Positions 45,001 through 57,563 of a DNA stretch of 64,000 nt are shown here, piece after piece. This stretch comes from Aselliscus stoliczkanus (lineage: Eukaryota > Chordata > Mammalia > Chiroptera > Hipposideridae): assembly GCA_033961575.1 (NCBI GenBank), contig CM066732.1:66378687-66442686 (forward strand). The letters are read 5' to 3'. Position 1 is the first letter of the stretch, and each line of letters starts with the position of its first letter. Under the pieces are notes generated by a model that worked only from the letters and a program-made list of their open reading frames with translations, made no database searches and was not told the DNA's origin. The translations under genes and the position numbers were made by a program.

Positions 45001-45688
45001 GAAAACTTACTGACCTTAAGAAAGTAGGGCCAGAGCTGGAACTTGATGTACTCATAGAAACTAGATACTAAAAATGTAAGAGACAGAATTTTAAGGTTGA
45101 GTGAACTGCAAAGACTTGAATATAAAGATTCAGAAGACAGAAAAAAATCAACTAGCCCTGCTGAAATAGATTGTTTAAGGAACCAAAAGTGGATTAGACA
45201 TAGTTGAGCCAAATTACAGCAAGTCATCAATGTTAGGTTATGAAGTCTGGGTCAACCCTATGAGGTAGATAATTATCATCGACATTTTAAAATTGAATAA
45301 CTGGAAGATAATTTAATCTGGCAAAGTCATACAGCTAGTAAATGACAAATTGGGGAGAATACCTAGAGAGCTAAAGCAGTAATCCAGACATATATTGAGG
45401 AAGGCCTAGTCCAGGGTAGAGGAAGTGAGAAGCACACAAGCATGGAGATTGCTGGGTAACTCATGGGAATGTATTTCTAAACTAGAAATATTACCAAGGG
45501 AGAACAGAAGCAATTGTTGCCAACTAAAAGGAAACAACTAAATTACAGGCGTGAATCATGAATTCCAAGTAGGAGTGATCAGAGCAATACCAGAAATATA
45601 TGTGTGAGAAAGAAGTCAGGTTAGAAAGAAAAATGTGAGTGTGTATATTTTGAAGTGATGGAGGGATAATCAGTTGAAATATAAGAAA
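45000..45688. other. No gene; possible MIR 3' part near 45255
   Basis: CCTATGAGGTAGATAATTAT followed by CATACAGCTAGTAAATGACA near 45255-45350 is MIR-like. The rest is unremarkable. Confidence 0.45.
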
Positions 45689-45930
45689 GTAGAATGTAGA
45701 AGTTTTGAGTATGGGCTTTGCTGTCAGATAATACGAGATGAAACTCTGGCTCTGTTTCATAATACCTAAGTGGTCTTGGCCAATCTCAACTAGCCTTAGT
45801 TTTTAAATTTATAAATGGGAATAATAATAATAATAGTACCTAACTAACATTGTTAGCTTGAGATTAAAATAATAAATGTGAAGTACTTGAAAATATTCCT
45901 GCACATAACACATGCTCAATAAATATTAAC
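45689..45930 (+). repeat. MIR SINE
   Basis: GAGTATGGGCTTTGCTGTCA, GAAACTCTGGCTCTGTTTCA, ACTAGCCTTAGTTTTTAAAT, ATAAATGGGAATAATAATAA and ACATGCTCAATAAATATTAA. Near full-length MIR order. Confidence 0.92.
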
Positions 45931-46204
45931 TATTCATATACTTATTATTAATAAATGTCTAGATGACAGTTTCAGATTTAATAGCATAATTCATATCCAT
46001 TAATATAAAAGTTGAGATAATATAATGAATGAAGACTCTAAGGAAGAAGCTTACACATGAACAGAGCAAAATTATGACAGGCAACAACCTACATTATAAA
46101 CATAGATGAAACCGGGAATGAAAATACTCACCCCTCTGAAACTAATTCTAATTTTAATTTAAAAAGACAACTGACATATAAGTATAGAGCCATGGCCAGC
46201 CCTG

Positions 46205-46440
46205 TAGGAAAGTCTAACATTTATTGAGTACTTATTATGTACCAATCATTAATATGTATTATTTCATTTTCTAAAAGTCCATTCTATTATTATCTCTATT
46301 TTACATTTGGGGATGTTACAGTATGGACTGTTTTATAAGTTACTCAAAGTCACACTGCTTACATGTGATAGAGCAAAGATTTGGCCACAGACACTCTGAC
46401 ATTAGAATTCAAATGCTTAGATACTGGACTATACCCTGGA
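46205..46440 (+). repeat. MIR SINE
   Basis: ACATTTATTGAGTACTTATT, ATTATTATCTCTATTTTACA, GTTACTCAAAGTCACACTGC and ATTCAAATGCTTAGATACTG, MIR in sense order. Confidence 0.88.
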
Positions 46441-48931
46441 ATCCAACCGCATATACAGAAATATAAAAAAATACAGTTGAGTGACCTTGGACAAATCTGT
46501 TTGATACCTCATCAAAATGTAAAAGTGTGGTGTCAATTTATGCAGTCACTCTAAGAATGTGTTAGATATTTTAATACTTTAAATTTAAACTCATTTCAAC
46601 TTGATCTTAAAGGGAAGATGATTTTAAAATTCATGTATATTACTTAACAATTTTGAGTTGTTCTATTTTTTTCTTGAAGGAAGCAAGTAGCTTTTTAAAC
46701 AATTATTATGGAGAATAAAAGTTTTACAGAAAAACATCAGAGACCCTACAGGCACAACTGAAATATAATTCTGTTGAAATCTGTAAACAATAACTGACAA
46801 ATGAAGACTCTAGAGAGTCTTATAATAATATTTTGTCCGTGTACAATGCCTTTTCTTGAAACATCTCAGTGGATTTTATTATGAATCATAATTATAATCA
46901 AGCTTCAGAACATCCCTCTGAGTTAGTTGGTAATGTTTTTTAACCCTTAGAGATGGTAGGTATATTAATTTTTCAAGGTCAATCAGGAAGTCAGAGGCTG
47001 AAGTACAAATAGAATAAAAGTCATCTGATAAATGTCACCATAGGGTTACAAAATATTTGTCAAAGAACATTAAAAGTGTCAGGAGAAATCATAGTTGAAA
47101 AAAGAAGTGTACCACAGGGAAGTCAAAGAAAGTAACTAAAAGTTTTAATTTGTAAAGTTTAAGAATATTCCTACCTCTACACTCTCCGCATGCATCCTAG
47201 TTACTTCATAATTCAAAATAATACATAAATTAAGAGAAAAAAATCCTAAATTGAACTTCTGAATATCATATTATTAACTGAAGTATCACTGGTAACAAGA
47301 AAAATTTTCTTTCTATAACCCTAAGAGAGGTAGTACAGCAGGTATTTATTCTATATAGAGTTTTAGAAATAAATATATAAGTCAACAAGTATGTTTTCCA
47401 ATTTGAAATGGTATGATCATTAAAGTTTAAAATAAAAACATAATTTAAAATAAAATTGAAAATTTAATGGCAGAAAGCAAAAGATTTTTATGGAATAATC
47501 ATATTAATATCTAAAAAATATATATTAATTTGATTTTGAAATTTAAGTAAAATAAAAGCAAAGAATTTGTTGCATCAAGAAATAAATAAATGATCTTCTG
47601 TAAATGTAGCGTAACTAATTTATTCTATACTCAGTCTGAACTATGTTGCTCTCCCTTTTATAAGTCTTTCTGTGGATACATAAGAGGACTAATGATAAAA
47701 AATTTACTGAAAAGAAAAAGTTGAATTGAATAAACTTCCATTTTTCTCTAACACTATGTCTTGACTTTGCCCATTATGTTTTAAAATACACAGTGACATA
47801 GTGAAAATACAGTTCTTTAACTCAAATCCCACCAAATTAAAGAATAGAAACACAATTTTATCACATTTGTGAATCTAAAAACATTAAAAACCCAGTGCAT
47901 CTAAAAATCAACATGAAATTCAGAACAAAAATCTTAATAGTAATAAATTCATATATTTAATTAAATTTGGAAAACTATCCTTTAATACATTTCACATGGT
48001 ATAACGAAGACATTAGTAATATAATAGGGTTTAGAGATAATTGTTTCTCCAATTTTCTCAGAAGGTCAGATTGTCTAATTTCTCAGTTAGTTGGGGCACA
48101 ATTAGGATGAACTCCAAGGTTAAGACTTTCTCTACTATAAATAATTAATAAGTTTTTTCTTTGTCTTTTTGCATAGATGATTTTGAGAAACAGTTATGAT
48201 CAAATCACCAGTTAGATTTTTTTTCCAAATGATATTTCAATTTTGTGCTTCTACCTCCTTTTACCTGATGTAACAAGTGTCAGATAATGAAAGTTCACAA
48301 GAGTAAAGGAGATTCCTGAGAATAATGTGATTGCTACAACAGTAGAAGGCCCTAAAAAAGACACAAAGAAATGATTCATAAGAATTCTCTGAATAAAGCC
48401 AATTCAACATGAATTTTTTTTCAATCCTAGTCAATTTGCAATCAATTTGGTTTCTCTTGATGCTCTTTGAAGGATAAGAAGTCGAACCATTTCGTGGTTC
48501 TCTGCAAAAGCCATTTTCACCCACACAGTACAGCTCATACTTAATCATTCCATTAAAAAAAAATGCTAGTCATCCAACCTTCAAACCATACAGTGGTGTG
48601 AAAAAGAAAACATTTTAATCCATCACTAAACAGAATACTCTTACATAACATTTAATGAGCAATTTCTATGTGAGAGGAATCATATTAAGTTTTTTACATG
48701 TAATTTTGGTCGCGAGAGAGTGTATAGTGGTTAAGAACACCAACAGTAGAGACTGATTTTAATAAAGTTGATCTTATACTTACATTAAAAACATCCCATG
48801 TCCAAATAAATCCTTAAATTACCTGAGAGGCTTCTCTAGATTCTTAACTATACTAGCTATGTTTTCTTTAACCTCTTCTAACTCTATGCTTCTTTACAAT
48901 ATTAAAAACAACACTAAAGCTTGAACAGTGT
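46441..48931. other. No gene or firm repeat (2.5 kb)
   Basis: Very AT-rich. A minus-strand frame at 48261-48548 (95 codons) begins with a non-repetitive stretch of mixed codons but has no recognisable domain or splice context that I can defend. TATAGTGGTTAAGAACACCA near 48723 may be a MIR start. Confidence 0.5.
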
Positions 48932-49621
48932 GGTAGGCAGAAGTCTAAGGTTCACGTGATTATGATTACAGCCCTCTAGTGTATGTGTGCGATATAACCC
49001 ACTCCCCTTCCATGTGGGTAAGGCTTGTGAATAGGATACCACAAGATAGGACACCACTCTTGTCATTAGGTTATGCTAATGAATTTTTCAGAAATAATTA
49101 AGGTCCTTAATTGGTTGACTTTAAATTAATTGAAAGGGAGATTATCCTGAGTGAGCCTGACTTAATCATGGGAGCCCTTTAAAGAGGCTAGAAGCAATGG
49201 GGTGATTCCAGAAGTCAGAATAATTCAGTGCAGCAGAGATGTGCTCCTCTGCCTTGATGGGGCCAATAGCCATAGCGTGTACTGCTGATGGAGATAGCCA
49301 TGTGGTAAGGCCCTGCTGATAGCCTCCAGGAGCTGAGGGTGGTTTCTGGCCAACAATAAGCAAGAAAACTGGGACTTTAATCCCATAACCATGAGAAACT
49401 GAATTCTGCTAACAACCAGTAGGTACAAAAGGTGTCTCTGAACCTCAGATAAGATTGTAGCCCCAGCCACCACCTTGATTTCCAGTCTTGTGAGATATGG
49501 AGCAAGTGAGCCAGCTATCACATACCCAGACTCCTGGCCCACAGGAACTGTAAGATAATAAATTTGTGTTGTTTTAACCTACTAAATTGCATAATTTGTT
49601 ACTCAACAATAAAACTAATAG
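48932..49621 (+). mobile_element. ERVL-MaLR-type solo LTR (MLT1-like)
   Basis: Begins TGGTAGGCAGAAGTCTAAGG, then ATTGGTTGACTTTAAATTAA, TTGAAAGGGAGATTATCCTG, GGTGGTTTCTGGCCAACAAT, AACTGAATTCTGCTAACAAC, GAACTGTAAGATAATAAATT and GTTTTAACCTACTAAATTGC, and ends near CAACAATAAAACTAATAG. This fits the longer MLT1-related LTR type. No internal sequence. Confidence 0.75.
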
Positions 49622-50092
49622 AACCAGTAATCTAATTTTCATCACAGTTCTAAATATTTAGCTTCTTCTGAGATTTGTGTACATCTCCATTTTCATCTAT
49701 TGAGTAAAACAGTTAAGGAAATAGTTTTGTGGTTATAATGCAGATTGCTAAGGCTGTTACTATAAGTAATTTTATAAAGTTAGATTATATCTCCCTCTAA
49801 AAGTATACACTTAACAAGTAATAATAATGTACTTATTTTTTATTCTGAAATTTAGATAGTTACCTTAAAAATATTAATGCTATATATTTGGCTAGATAGT
49901 TTTGTAGGGACAAAAAAAGATAAAGAGGAATAGAACCAACCATAAATGAGTTTATAATATGAATGAGAAAAAAAGCAATTACCTTAAAATGTAGAAAGCG
50001 ACTTTATATACCTAACTTCAATAACAATCATTCTCAGCAGTCATTGGCATCCCTGTTTTCTCTTGCTCACTTCCACGGTGAGACTAGAGAAG
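49622..50092. other. No gene or recognised repeat
   Basis: AT-rich spacer. Confidence 0.6.
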
Positions 50093-50105
50093 ACAAACAC
50101 TTGAA

Positions 50106-50409
50106 ATTTTTTTATTTTAATTAAAGTTTATATAGGTTTCAAGTGTACAATTCTGTAATACATCATCTATATATCACATTGTATGTTCACCACCCAGAGT
50201 CAGTTCTCCTTCCATCACCATATATTTCTGCCATAAGAAAAGATGAAATAGTGCCATTTGTGACAACATGGGTGAAACTTGAGATTATTATGCTAAGTGA
50301 AATAAGTCAATCAGGAAAAAGTCAAGAACTATATGATTTCACTGATACGTGGGATATAAAACTGAAAACAACAAAGGAATAAGACAAACAAATAAAGAAA
50401 CAAAAACTC
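50106..50409 (-). mobile_element. Small L1 insertion with 5' inversion (twin priming)
   Basis: The left part (50106 to about 50222) starts with a T run and is L1 3' UTR in minus orientation (TTTCAAGTGTACAATTCTGT, GTTCACCACCCAGAGTCAGT). The right part (about 50230-50409) is the sequence lying just upstream in an L1, but in plus orientation: GCCATAAGAAAAGATGAAAT, GTGCCATTTGTGACAACATG, AAGTGAAATAAGTCAATCAG. The flanks ACAAACACTTGAA (50093-50105) and ACAAGCACTTGAA (50410-50422) are a 13-bp duplication with one mismatch. Confidence 0.9.
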
Positions 50410-50422
50410 ACAAGCACTTGAA

Positions 50423-52713
50423 CCTGAGCTTTAGGCACCCATATCATAGAATTCTGTCCATCGTTCAAGTGGAGTTCAGCTGGTGCTACTTTATCTTTCA
50501 GTACATTCCTTTCTGGAAAGTAGATTTCATGCTTGGGAAGGTGGCAACCATCTGCAGCAATGAGGGGAAGGTAGAGAGATTTCACAGATATGTCAAACAT
50601 CTACTTTTATACACATTTTAGGTGGGTAAAAAAATTTGTTTAGGCTGATATTCATTGGCTTTTCCATTCATTGTGGCACAAGCTTTCATAACTGTCAAAT
50701 TACAATTTCAAAAGGCACTGTGCATACACATACAATGGAGCCTGAGAGTCTGACAATCTGTTGTCACAAGTAGAAAGGCAATTTGGAATGGGAAAATCTC
50801 AGATCCATTCCCCATTTCCTCACCTCTTCATCTGTGCACACTAAGCATTCAGGGTCTCATTTACTTAACTGTAGTCCCTAAGCTTAACAGCGAATGGAAG
50901 TTATCATGGAGGAAACCTCAATTAATTTGACTACAGAAAATGTAGCTGTTTGTAAGATTTTTTAAAAATGAAAATGAAAAAAAGCTTCAGCAATAGCTAT
51001 TGAAATCACGTTAGTTTGCTTAGTTTATTTAATCAGAGGGGTTTTTTTCTTATACCCTCATTTTCTCAAAAACAGGATCGAAAGTGGCTTACAGAATATG
51101 CATGTTATTAAACAGGTAATGATTAGTAAATTAAAAGGTTGAAATTAATAGACTACATGATAAAACTAAAAATACAATTAGAAGAAGAATATCATATTTT
51201 ATGCAATAATTAATGATAGCCTGTAAGTAAGTCCAACTCAATTTCTTAAAGAAATAGGCAAAACCATCATCAATATTCGTATCTAGTGGCTAATAATATA
51301 GTATTCAGAAGCTGCATAATTTTATTTCTGAGACTGAGAGAAATACTGCATGATGCTTATCCCTCACCTTAGATAGTACCCATTCATTAAAAGCAAAAGC
51401 CCAATCTTAATAGTTCATTCTCTCAAAGCAATTTGAAAAAGCAGTTCATCAAATGTCTTTCATATATAAAGAACTCATTAAATCAATAAAGAAAACATTA
51501 AAACCTGAAAAGAATAATGGACAAAGACTATGAATCTTTAATTTTTATATTGAGGACAATAGGTGGTTTATATAAAATTGTTAGCCACACTAGTAATCAA
51601 AGATTTATAAATTATTTCAAGGAAACATGCTTTTGCTATTACTACAGATTTTTAAAAAAATAATAATTACCTGTATTACTATAGTACAACTTAAAGAGAT
51701 TTATTCACTGTCTTTTGCAGAGCAAATTGTACATTCTTTGGGAGGAATAATTTTCCATCTGTATTTAGGAGTCTTAAAAATATTCCCATTCCTTAGACCA
51801 GAAATTCTCTTGAGGAAAACTAGTCTAAGAAATTAAAGCCAAATTTTAGGAAGACTCTCTTCTTTTGTATTACTGTTTACAATAGAAAAAAACTTAGAAA
51901 TGCCTTAAATGTCTTATAGAATATTAGTTCTCCTTAAAAATGTTTATTAAAAAGTTTGAAATTACTTGGTAAATATTGTAATAGGTACTTACAACCTTGA
52001 GAGAAAAACAACTCTGACACATACTTAGGATTACATTATGATGACAACTATTTTAACATATATTCATAGAAATATACATATTTTAATCTAAATGTGCAAA
52101 CTATAACTTTAAATAAGTAATATGCATATGTATAACATGAATAAGATTACAAATATATAACCATGATATAGGGGAGTTAAAATAGTGCTATGATTAAAAA
52201 GTGGGTTTTGGGAATAAGTCATATGTCCAACACATAATAAATAATAACTGGTAATATTGTTGATGTTTTATGTTGGTTATCGGAAAAAAAAGCCTGTAAA
52301 GAAATTAAGCAAAAATGTAAATCATTATTATATTTGGTTAATGGGCATGTAGCTTATTTATCTTCTACCTACCTTCAAGTTAAAATTTTCCACAAAGAAG
52401 TAATATTACTTCTAGAGAAAATTAAATTCTACTTAAGATGAAATATAGAATACCAAAACCACATCCTTTTCCTCTTCTTTCTCCATTCAAAATTTAAGCA
52501 ACTTAGGTTGTTCATTATGGTCTATATTTTTTTAACAATTTTCTCTAAGTTGAGAATGCCAATTCAGTTTAACACATAATAAAGAGTGTATGCATTTAAA
52601 CTGATCCATTTTACAGTTATAAATATGAGTTTTTGTTCCCTCTTCAGAATTCAACCCAACAGAGCGTACTTTCTTTGGAATCAGTATTACTTAACTATGT
52701 ACATCTGAAATAA
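50423..52713. other. No gene or recognised repeat (2.3 kb)
   Basis: AT-rich; short frames without domains. Confidence 0.55.
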
Positions 52714-52723
52714 AAACCTAATG

Positions 52724-53150
52724 GACCAGCCGAGTGGCTCAATTGGTTAAGAGAGCAAGCTCTGAACAACAAGGTTGCCGGTTTGATTCCCACGCGGGCC
52801 AGTGAGCTGTGCCAGAGCTGAACTGCCACTGAGCTATCAACAGGTCGCAGGATGGCTCAGCTGGTGAAAGCACACGCTCCTAACAACAAGGTTGACAGTT
52901 TGACTCCCGCATGGGATGGTGGGTTACACCCACCCGCAACTAGATTGAACAAGGCACCTTGAGCTGAGTGGCCTCGAGCTGCCAAAGGGCAGCAGGATGG
53001 CGACTGGACTTAGAACTGAGCTAGCTGTGCCCTCCACAACTAAGATTGAAGGACAACAACTTGGCTGTTCCCCTTCCCCAATTCCCCAACACTGTTCCCC
53101 TTCCCCAATTCGCAAAAAAAAATCTTAAAAAAATACAAAAACAAAAAAAC
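52724..53150 (+). mobile_element. Dimeric tRNA-derived SINE
   Basis: Two tRNA-like heads lie in tandem. The first starts GACCAGCCGAGTGGCTCAAT and has GGTTTGATTCCCACGCGGGC. The second starts GCAGGATGGCTCAGCTGG and has CAGTTTGACTCCCGCATGGG. The CAACTAGATTGAA motif occurs at about 52938, and a variant CAACTAAGATTGAA near 53037. The tail has a duplicated TTCCCCTTCCCCAATTC block and an A-rich end. The flanks AAACCTAATG (52714-52723) and AAACCTATTG (53151-53160) match at 9 of 10. Confidence 0.85.
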
Positions 53151-53160
53151 AAACCTATTG

Positions 53161-53835
53161 TTATATGACAGAAAATTTAAGAAGAAAGTACAATTATCAA
53201 AGTTCTAATTAATTATAAATTTGAACAATGGTTATTGATTAGAAGTCTAAAGTACCCAATCAAAAGAGTTTTGATCACAAAGTCGTATGAGCTCAGCCTG
53301 AGTACATACTCAGATATAATTCTCAGTTACGGTTGGGTGTGAGGTGGTAAAGCCTGTAAAAACAATGACTTCCACAGTAAAACCATACTTCTTAGAGAGT
53401 GAGCATCACATCAAAGCTGTGTTCAAAGCAAAGTTATGCTAACTTCAAAGATAAAATACCAATGAAATGCTTGCTTATATTCAGAAATATGAGGTAACCC
53501 TCAGGGAGCAGAATTCTAGGCGATATTAACCACACGTGGGAATACAATACAGAATACTACAGAGAAATGGAGAAGCTCCTGCTTGTATAACCATGATTTG
53601 GCAAAACGGATAAGTGACCTTGAAAAGAGCAATTTCAGAGTGAACTGAGGAGAAAATAGTGATTGGGAGATGGAATTAGTAAGAATACACATTCCTTGGG
53701 TCAGGTGGGAAACTGGAGTTGAGGCAGTTCTGCGTTTTTTGCTGTTATTTGCCTGCTTGTTTTAACTAACAAAGGAGAGCTGAACTGAGCTCCTTTTTGG
53801 GGTAATGTATGACCCTTGTCTGATCATTCTGTGTA
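53161..53835. other. No gene or recognised repeat
   Basis: No coding or repeat signal that I can name. Confidence 0.55.
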
Positions 53836-53839
53836 AAGA

Positions 53840-53962
53840 ACACACTGGACTGGACCTCAAAGGAATTGGTCTCACTTCTAGTCTGCTACTAACTTCATCA
53901 TCTTAATCATGATACATTCCCTTAATCTCAGGGTCTCATGTAAGAAGATGAGGTTAGCCATC
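53840..53962 (+). repeat. MIR SINE fragment
   Basis: CACTGGACTGGACCTCAAAG, CACTTCTAGTCTGCTACTAA, CCCTTAATCTCAGGGTCTCA and GTAAGAAGATGAGGTT follow the 5' half and core of MIR. Confidence 0.65.
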
Positions 53963-56960
53963 TATATTCAACATTCAATGACTTCCACATCGATATCATT
54001 TATAGTTTTGAATCTTAAATGTACCAACCTATATTCACTCTATTTGACTAAATCTTAAGGGAATTTGAGATTTCCTGCAGAAGTGAGGAGGGACGCCAAA
54101 TGAGAATGTAAGATTTGAGAGGAAAACGTTATATACAAGACTGATGTAAATAATTATGGTTTAATCTCATTTAATTTTATAAGTACTAAAATTATTATAA
54201 GAGATTGATATTAATTTTGTAATTACAATTAATGGTCTCATGATGTCACAAACAGATACTTGTTTCTGAAACACATGTTCTTTAAAATTGAATAAACCTC
54301 AAAAGCTTTGCTTAAACAGAAGTATTAGACACAGTTGATTAATATCTCCTTGAAACACTTTCATATCTTGGCTTCTGTGGATACACATCTCTGTTTTGTT
54401 CCTTTGCCTAATAGAACATTTCCTTTTAGTCTAGAAAACAAACAATCAAACTCAAGTAGGGCACGTTGGAAAGCTATCTCAGGAAGGGAGTTTGAACTGT
54501 TTTGAAGCATAGATAGAATTTTTATAGAAGATGGAAGTACAGAATTATATTTGGAGAGATTTTTTTCATATTCCAGAACAAAGAATAGAGAGATTAGTAA
54601 GGCCTCAATGTTTAACTTTTAAATTCATGTTTATTAATTAAGCTGAATTTTTTCAAGGAAAATACAAACAGTTTTCCACTTCATTTCTGAGACCAGAAAG
54701 ACATAAAATACTTCAAAGATAGTACAGATCGCTTTAATCTTCTTTAATGTCAGAAACAAATGCAAATTTAAATGCATTTCAGACGAATTTTATTTTCTCC
54801 CAAATAATACACTAAATGGCTCAGGAATGCTAAATTGTGCCAAGTAATTAAAATAATTATCATTCCATTATCTTTTAAAATGAAAAGCAAGAAATATCAC
54901 ACACATATCTACAAATACTAAGTGAGGGAGAGATGAACAGAATGTTACCTACAAACGTCTAAGTTAAAAGTAAATTTATGATGCATGTCTGATTCTCAGT
55001 TGACTCATATGTCACTGTAACTCAGTGAGTCTTACATCTTGTAGTTGGTCAATAAATATGTAATGAATCAATAGAATTATAGGGAAAACACATAAAAAGA
55101 GTTCCATGATACCAGAAACCAGGTTCTTATTTTCTGACAGTAAGCATTCCAATGATGACAGAAAAATCTTCACCATCTTTAGAATTGTTGCTTAAATGAA
55201 GGAATTGATTTTGATTATTGAATTCAAACTACTGTGAGTCCAATCCAACTAATATTTGTCACTGTGGTCACTATTGGTGGGTACAGGATGAATATTACCC
55301 ACTACTTTGTACTAAAAAAGGCAAGGAAAAGGGCAAAGTATATAATGAAAGTTTAAGGCATAAACTGTTTAGATGGTTTGAGCTTACATTTTCAGAAAGA
55401 TCACCTTACTTTTTATCAAATACAAAGTAAATGTCTAGGCCTTTCGAAAATTACAAATTGAAATAATTTTTCCCTCCTGGCTACCTGCAATGTAGGAGCT
55501 GATTGATACGTGTCATAGCAAATGAAACAATGAGATAAGAGCTTTTATTGCAACAGGATGGGTTATCCTGGGGTGACCTATTACCCCTAAACAGAGATTT
55601 GTCAAATCCTGTTGCCTCGATGATTCTACAAACAGGCACTTTGAGTTTTGAGCTTCTCCAAATAGAGCTTTTAGATAAGAGAAAGTTCAGGAATTTGTGT
55701 TCAGGCAATACTCCTCCTTAAGTCCCCCATAAATTATATTAAAATTTGCAAAGTGACTTATAATAACTTATGAGTATAAATAATCTCCAAAAATGGTTAT
55801 GAAACAAGGAAATATAAGTGACTTTGAAGTTCTTAAAATTAGAGTCTTCTAAAGAAGTAAAAACATAGAGAAATGGTGTTACACACGCATACATAAGCAT
55901 GAAAGTCATTTAACTTCTCATGGATCTCATTAAATTTTGAAACAATAATTAGTATGATCTCTTCCGTATAGACTTTATTCCAGCTATTGCTAAACAGAGA
56001 AGTGAGAACTTACTGTCATTCAAGAAATAACTCAAGTAATACAAAGGTTGTTATTATCAGTGATGATAAACAAAGCAAGTTGTGCTATATGCCAGTTTAA
56101 CATGGGGAATAAAAGATACACATAATCAGGCGCAATTTCTGGATGTCCCCAGGAAGGCCTGGTGATTTCTATGACATTTTATAGATTAGCACTCTGCACA
56201 TTTGCCATGGTTTCTCGGCCCACACAAACTTAAACACTTGATTTTATTAGAAAACTGAGAAGAGTTTCATTTCTCAAGAGGGTTCCCCAAAACTGAAATG
56301 ACTAATACATAAACTCATGCTGTTGTTTAATTAATTTACAATGAGAAATATGCCTCTCCCAGGGGGTGGCATAACCATGCCGTCAGATCTAGACAAGAGC
56401 CAGTTCCTACTCAGATGGATGCTTGTCAGGCATGAGATCAGGGAGATTAACATAGGTAATTATGGCATCCAGCTGAGACTGGACTGATCTTGCCAATGGG
56501 ACTGAGACACTGTAAACCCTTGAATCCTTTCCCCTAGACAGTGATTGGACTGGCAGTGCCAACATTTTGATGAATGGTTTATTTTTGAAGCCATGAATGA
56601 AAAATCTTCTCTGTAATTGATACCTTCTCTTTAGATGTAAACTAGTTAGAATCTAGCTTTATTTGATTATGAGCCTTTGTGTCTCTCAGGCTACACATAT
56701 GTATCCTTTCAGATGGGTGTGCATAATTTTCCCTGTAATTTCATACAGTGATTTATTTTCCCCGTTAAGAAACTCCTGATAAACTTCTCACTATAGTCCT
56801 CGAGAGCCTCCATTTGAATGGTCTATCGCAAGACGTAGTACAAAGAAAAGACCTTCAGCTGAAAGATAACTTGTCACGTTATAACCTCCTAGTTATGTTT
56901 TACAATCGTAGAGCTGGGTTCCAGGCAAAGCCTTGACTTTTTCATGTCCTTTTAACTCAT
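53963..56960. other. No gene or recognised repeat (3 kb)
   Basis: AT-rich sequence with a GC-richer, non-repetitive stretch at about 56130-56580 that looks better preserved (for example CCCAGGAAGGCCTGGTGATT, GGCATAACCATGCCGTCAGA). The latter contains the palindrome GGCATAACCATGCC. No exon is supported. Confidence 0.5.
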
Positions 56961-57135
56961 TGTAATGGACTGAATGTTTGTCCCCTCAAAGTTCATATAT
57001 TAAAGCCCTAACGCCTAAGTATTGGTATTCAAAAATGGGGCTTTGGGGAGCTACTTAGGGTTAGATGAGGTCATAAGGGTGGGGCCTTCATGATGGAATT
57101 AGTGACACAAGAAAGACACCAGAGAGCTCTCTCTC

Positions 57136-57197
<62 letters not shown>

Positions 57198-57260
57198 TCC
57201 CCACACACGCACAAAGGAAAGGTCTTGAGGGCAGTAGGACCAATATTGCAGCATTGGCCT
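56961..57260 (+). mobile_element. MST-type LTR with CT-tract expansion
   Basis: Begins TGTAATGGACTGAATGTTTG, TCCCCTCAAAGTTCATATAT, TAGATGAGGTCATAAGGGTG and GGCCTTCATGATGGAATTAG, the 5' part of an MST/MLT LTR in sense orientation. After ACACCAGAGAGCTC it runs into a CT repeat. The 3' part of the LTR is not recognisable after the repeat. Confidence 0.75.
57126..57195. repeat. (CT)n microsatellite inside an LTR
   Basis: One GTT interruption at about 57138, then about 28 uninterrupted CT units to 57195. The MST consensus has a short CT-rich segment at about this place, so the repeat probably expanded from it. Confidence 0.95.
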
Positions 57261-57432
57261 CTGATTCCTCCACAATACTGTGCACACATTTGCAAGTTTA
57301 TGTTGAATGAAGATTTTATTAAGAAAAAAATTATTTGACCTTGGATGATCTACAGTAATAAAATGTTATAGAAATGGTACATCACAAACTAGAAAGTAAA
57401 GTTATAGCTCTTTTTAAAATTAAATTTATGTT

Positions 57433-57547
57433 GGGCCAGCCGAGTGGCACGGTGGTTAAGCGCTGGTTTGGGAAGTCAGCAGCCCCAGTTCAGTCCCACA
57501 TATGAGGGCCCAGTGACACTGCCCTCAAAAAAAAAAAAAAAAAATTT
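57433..57547 (+). mobile_element. Short tRNA-derived SINE (GGCCGGCC family)
   Basis: GGGCCAGCCGAGTGGCACGG, TTAAGCGCTGGTTTGGGA, a mutated B box (AGTTCAGTCCC with one base missing), GGGCCCAGTGACACTGCCCT and an A tail. The exact 16-bp duplication AAATTAAATTTATGTT lies at 57417-57432 and 57548-57563. Confidence 0.95.
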
Positions 57548-57563
57548 AAATTAAATTTATGTT

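Noticed and set aside
48261..48548. 95-codon minus-strand frame, first part non-repetitive and exon-like
   Set aside because: No family recognised and no convincing splice signals; the second half turns into T-rich hydrophobic sequence. Kept only as an unremarkable stretch.
57071..57295. Several overlapping frames rich in Arg-Glu or Ser-Leu
   Set aside because: Translations of the CT/AG microsatellite; no coding meaning.
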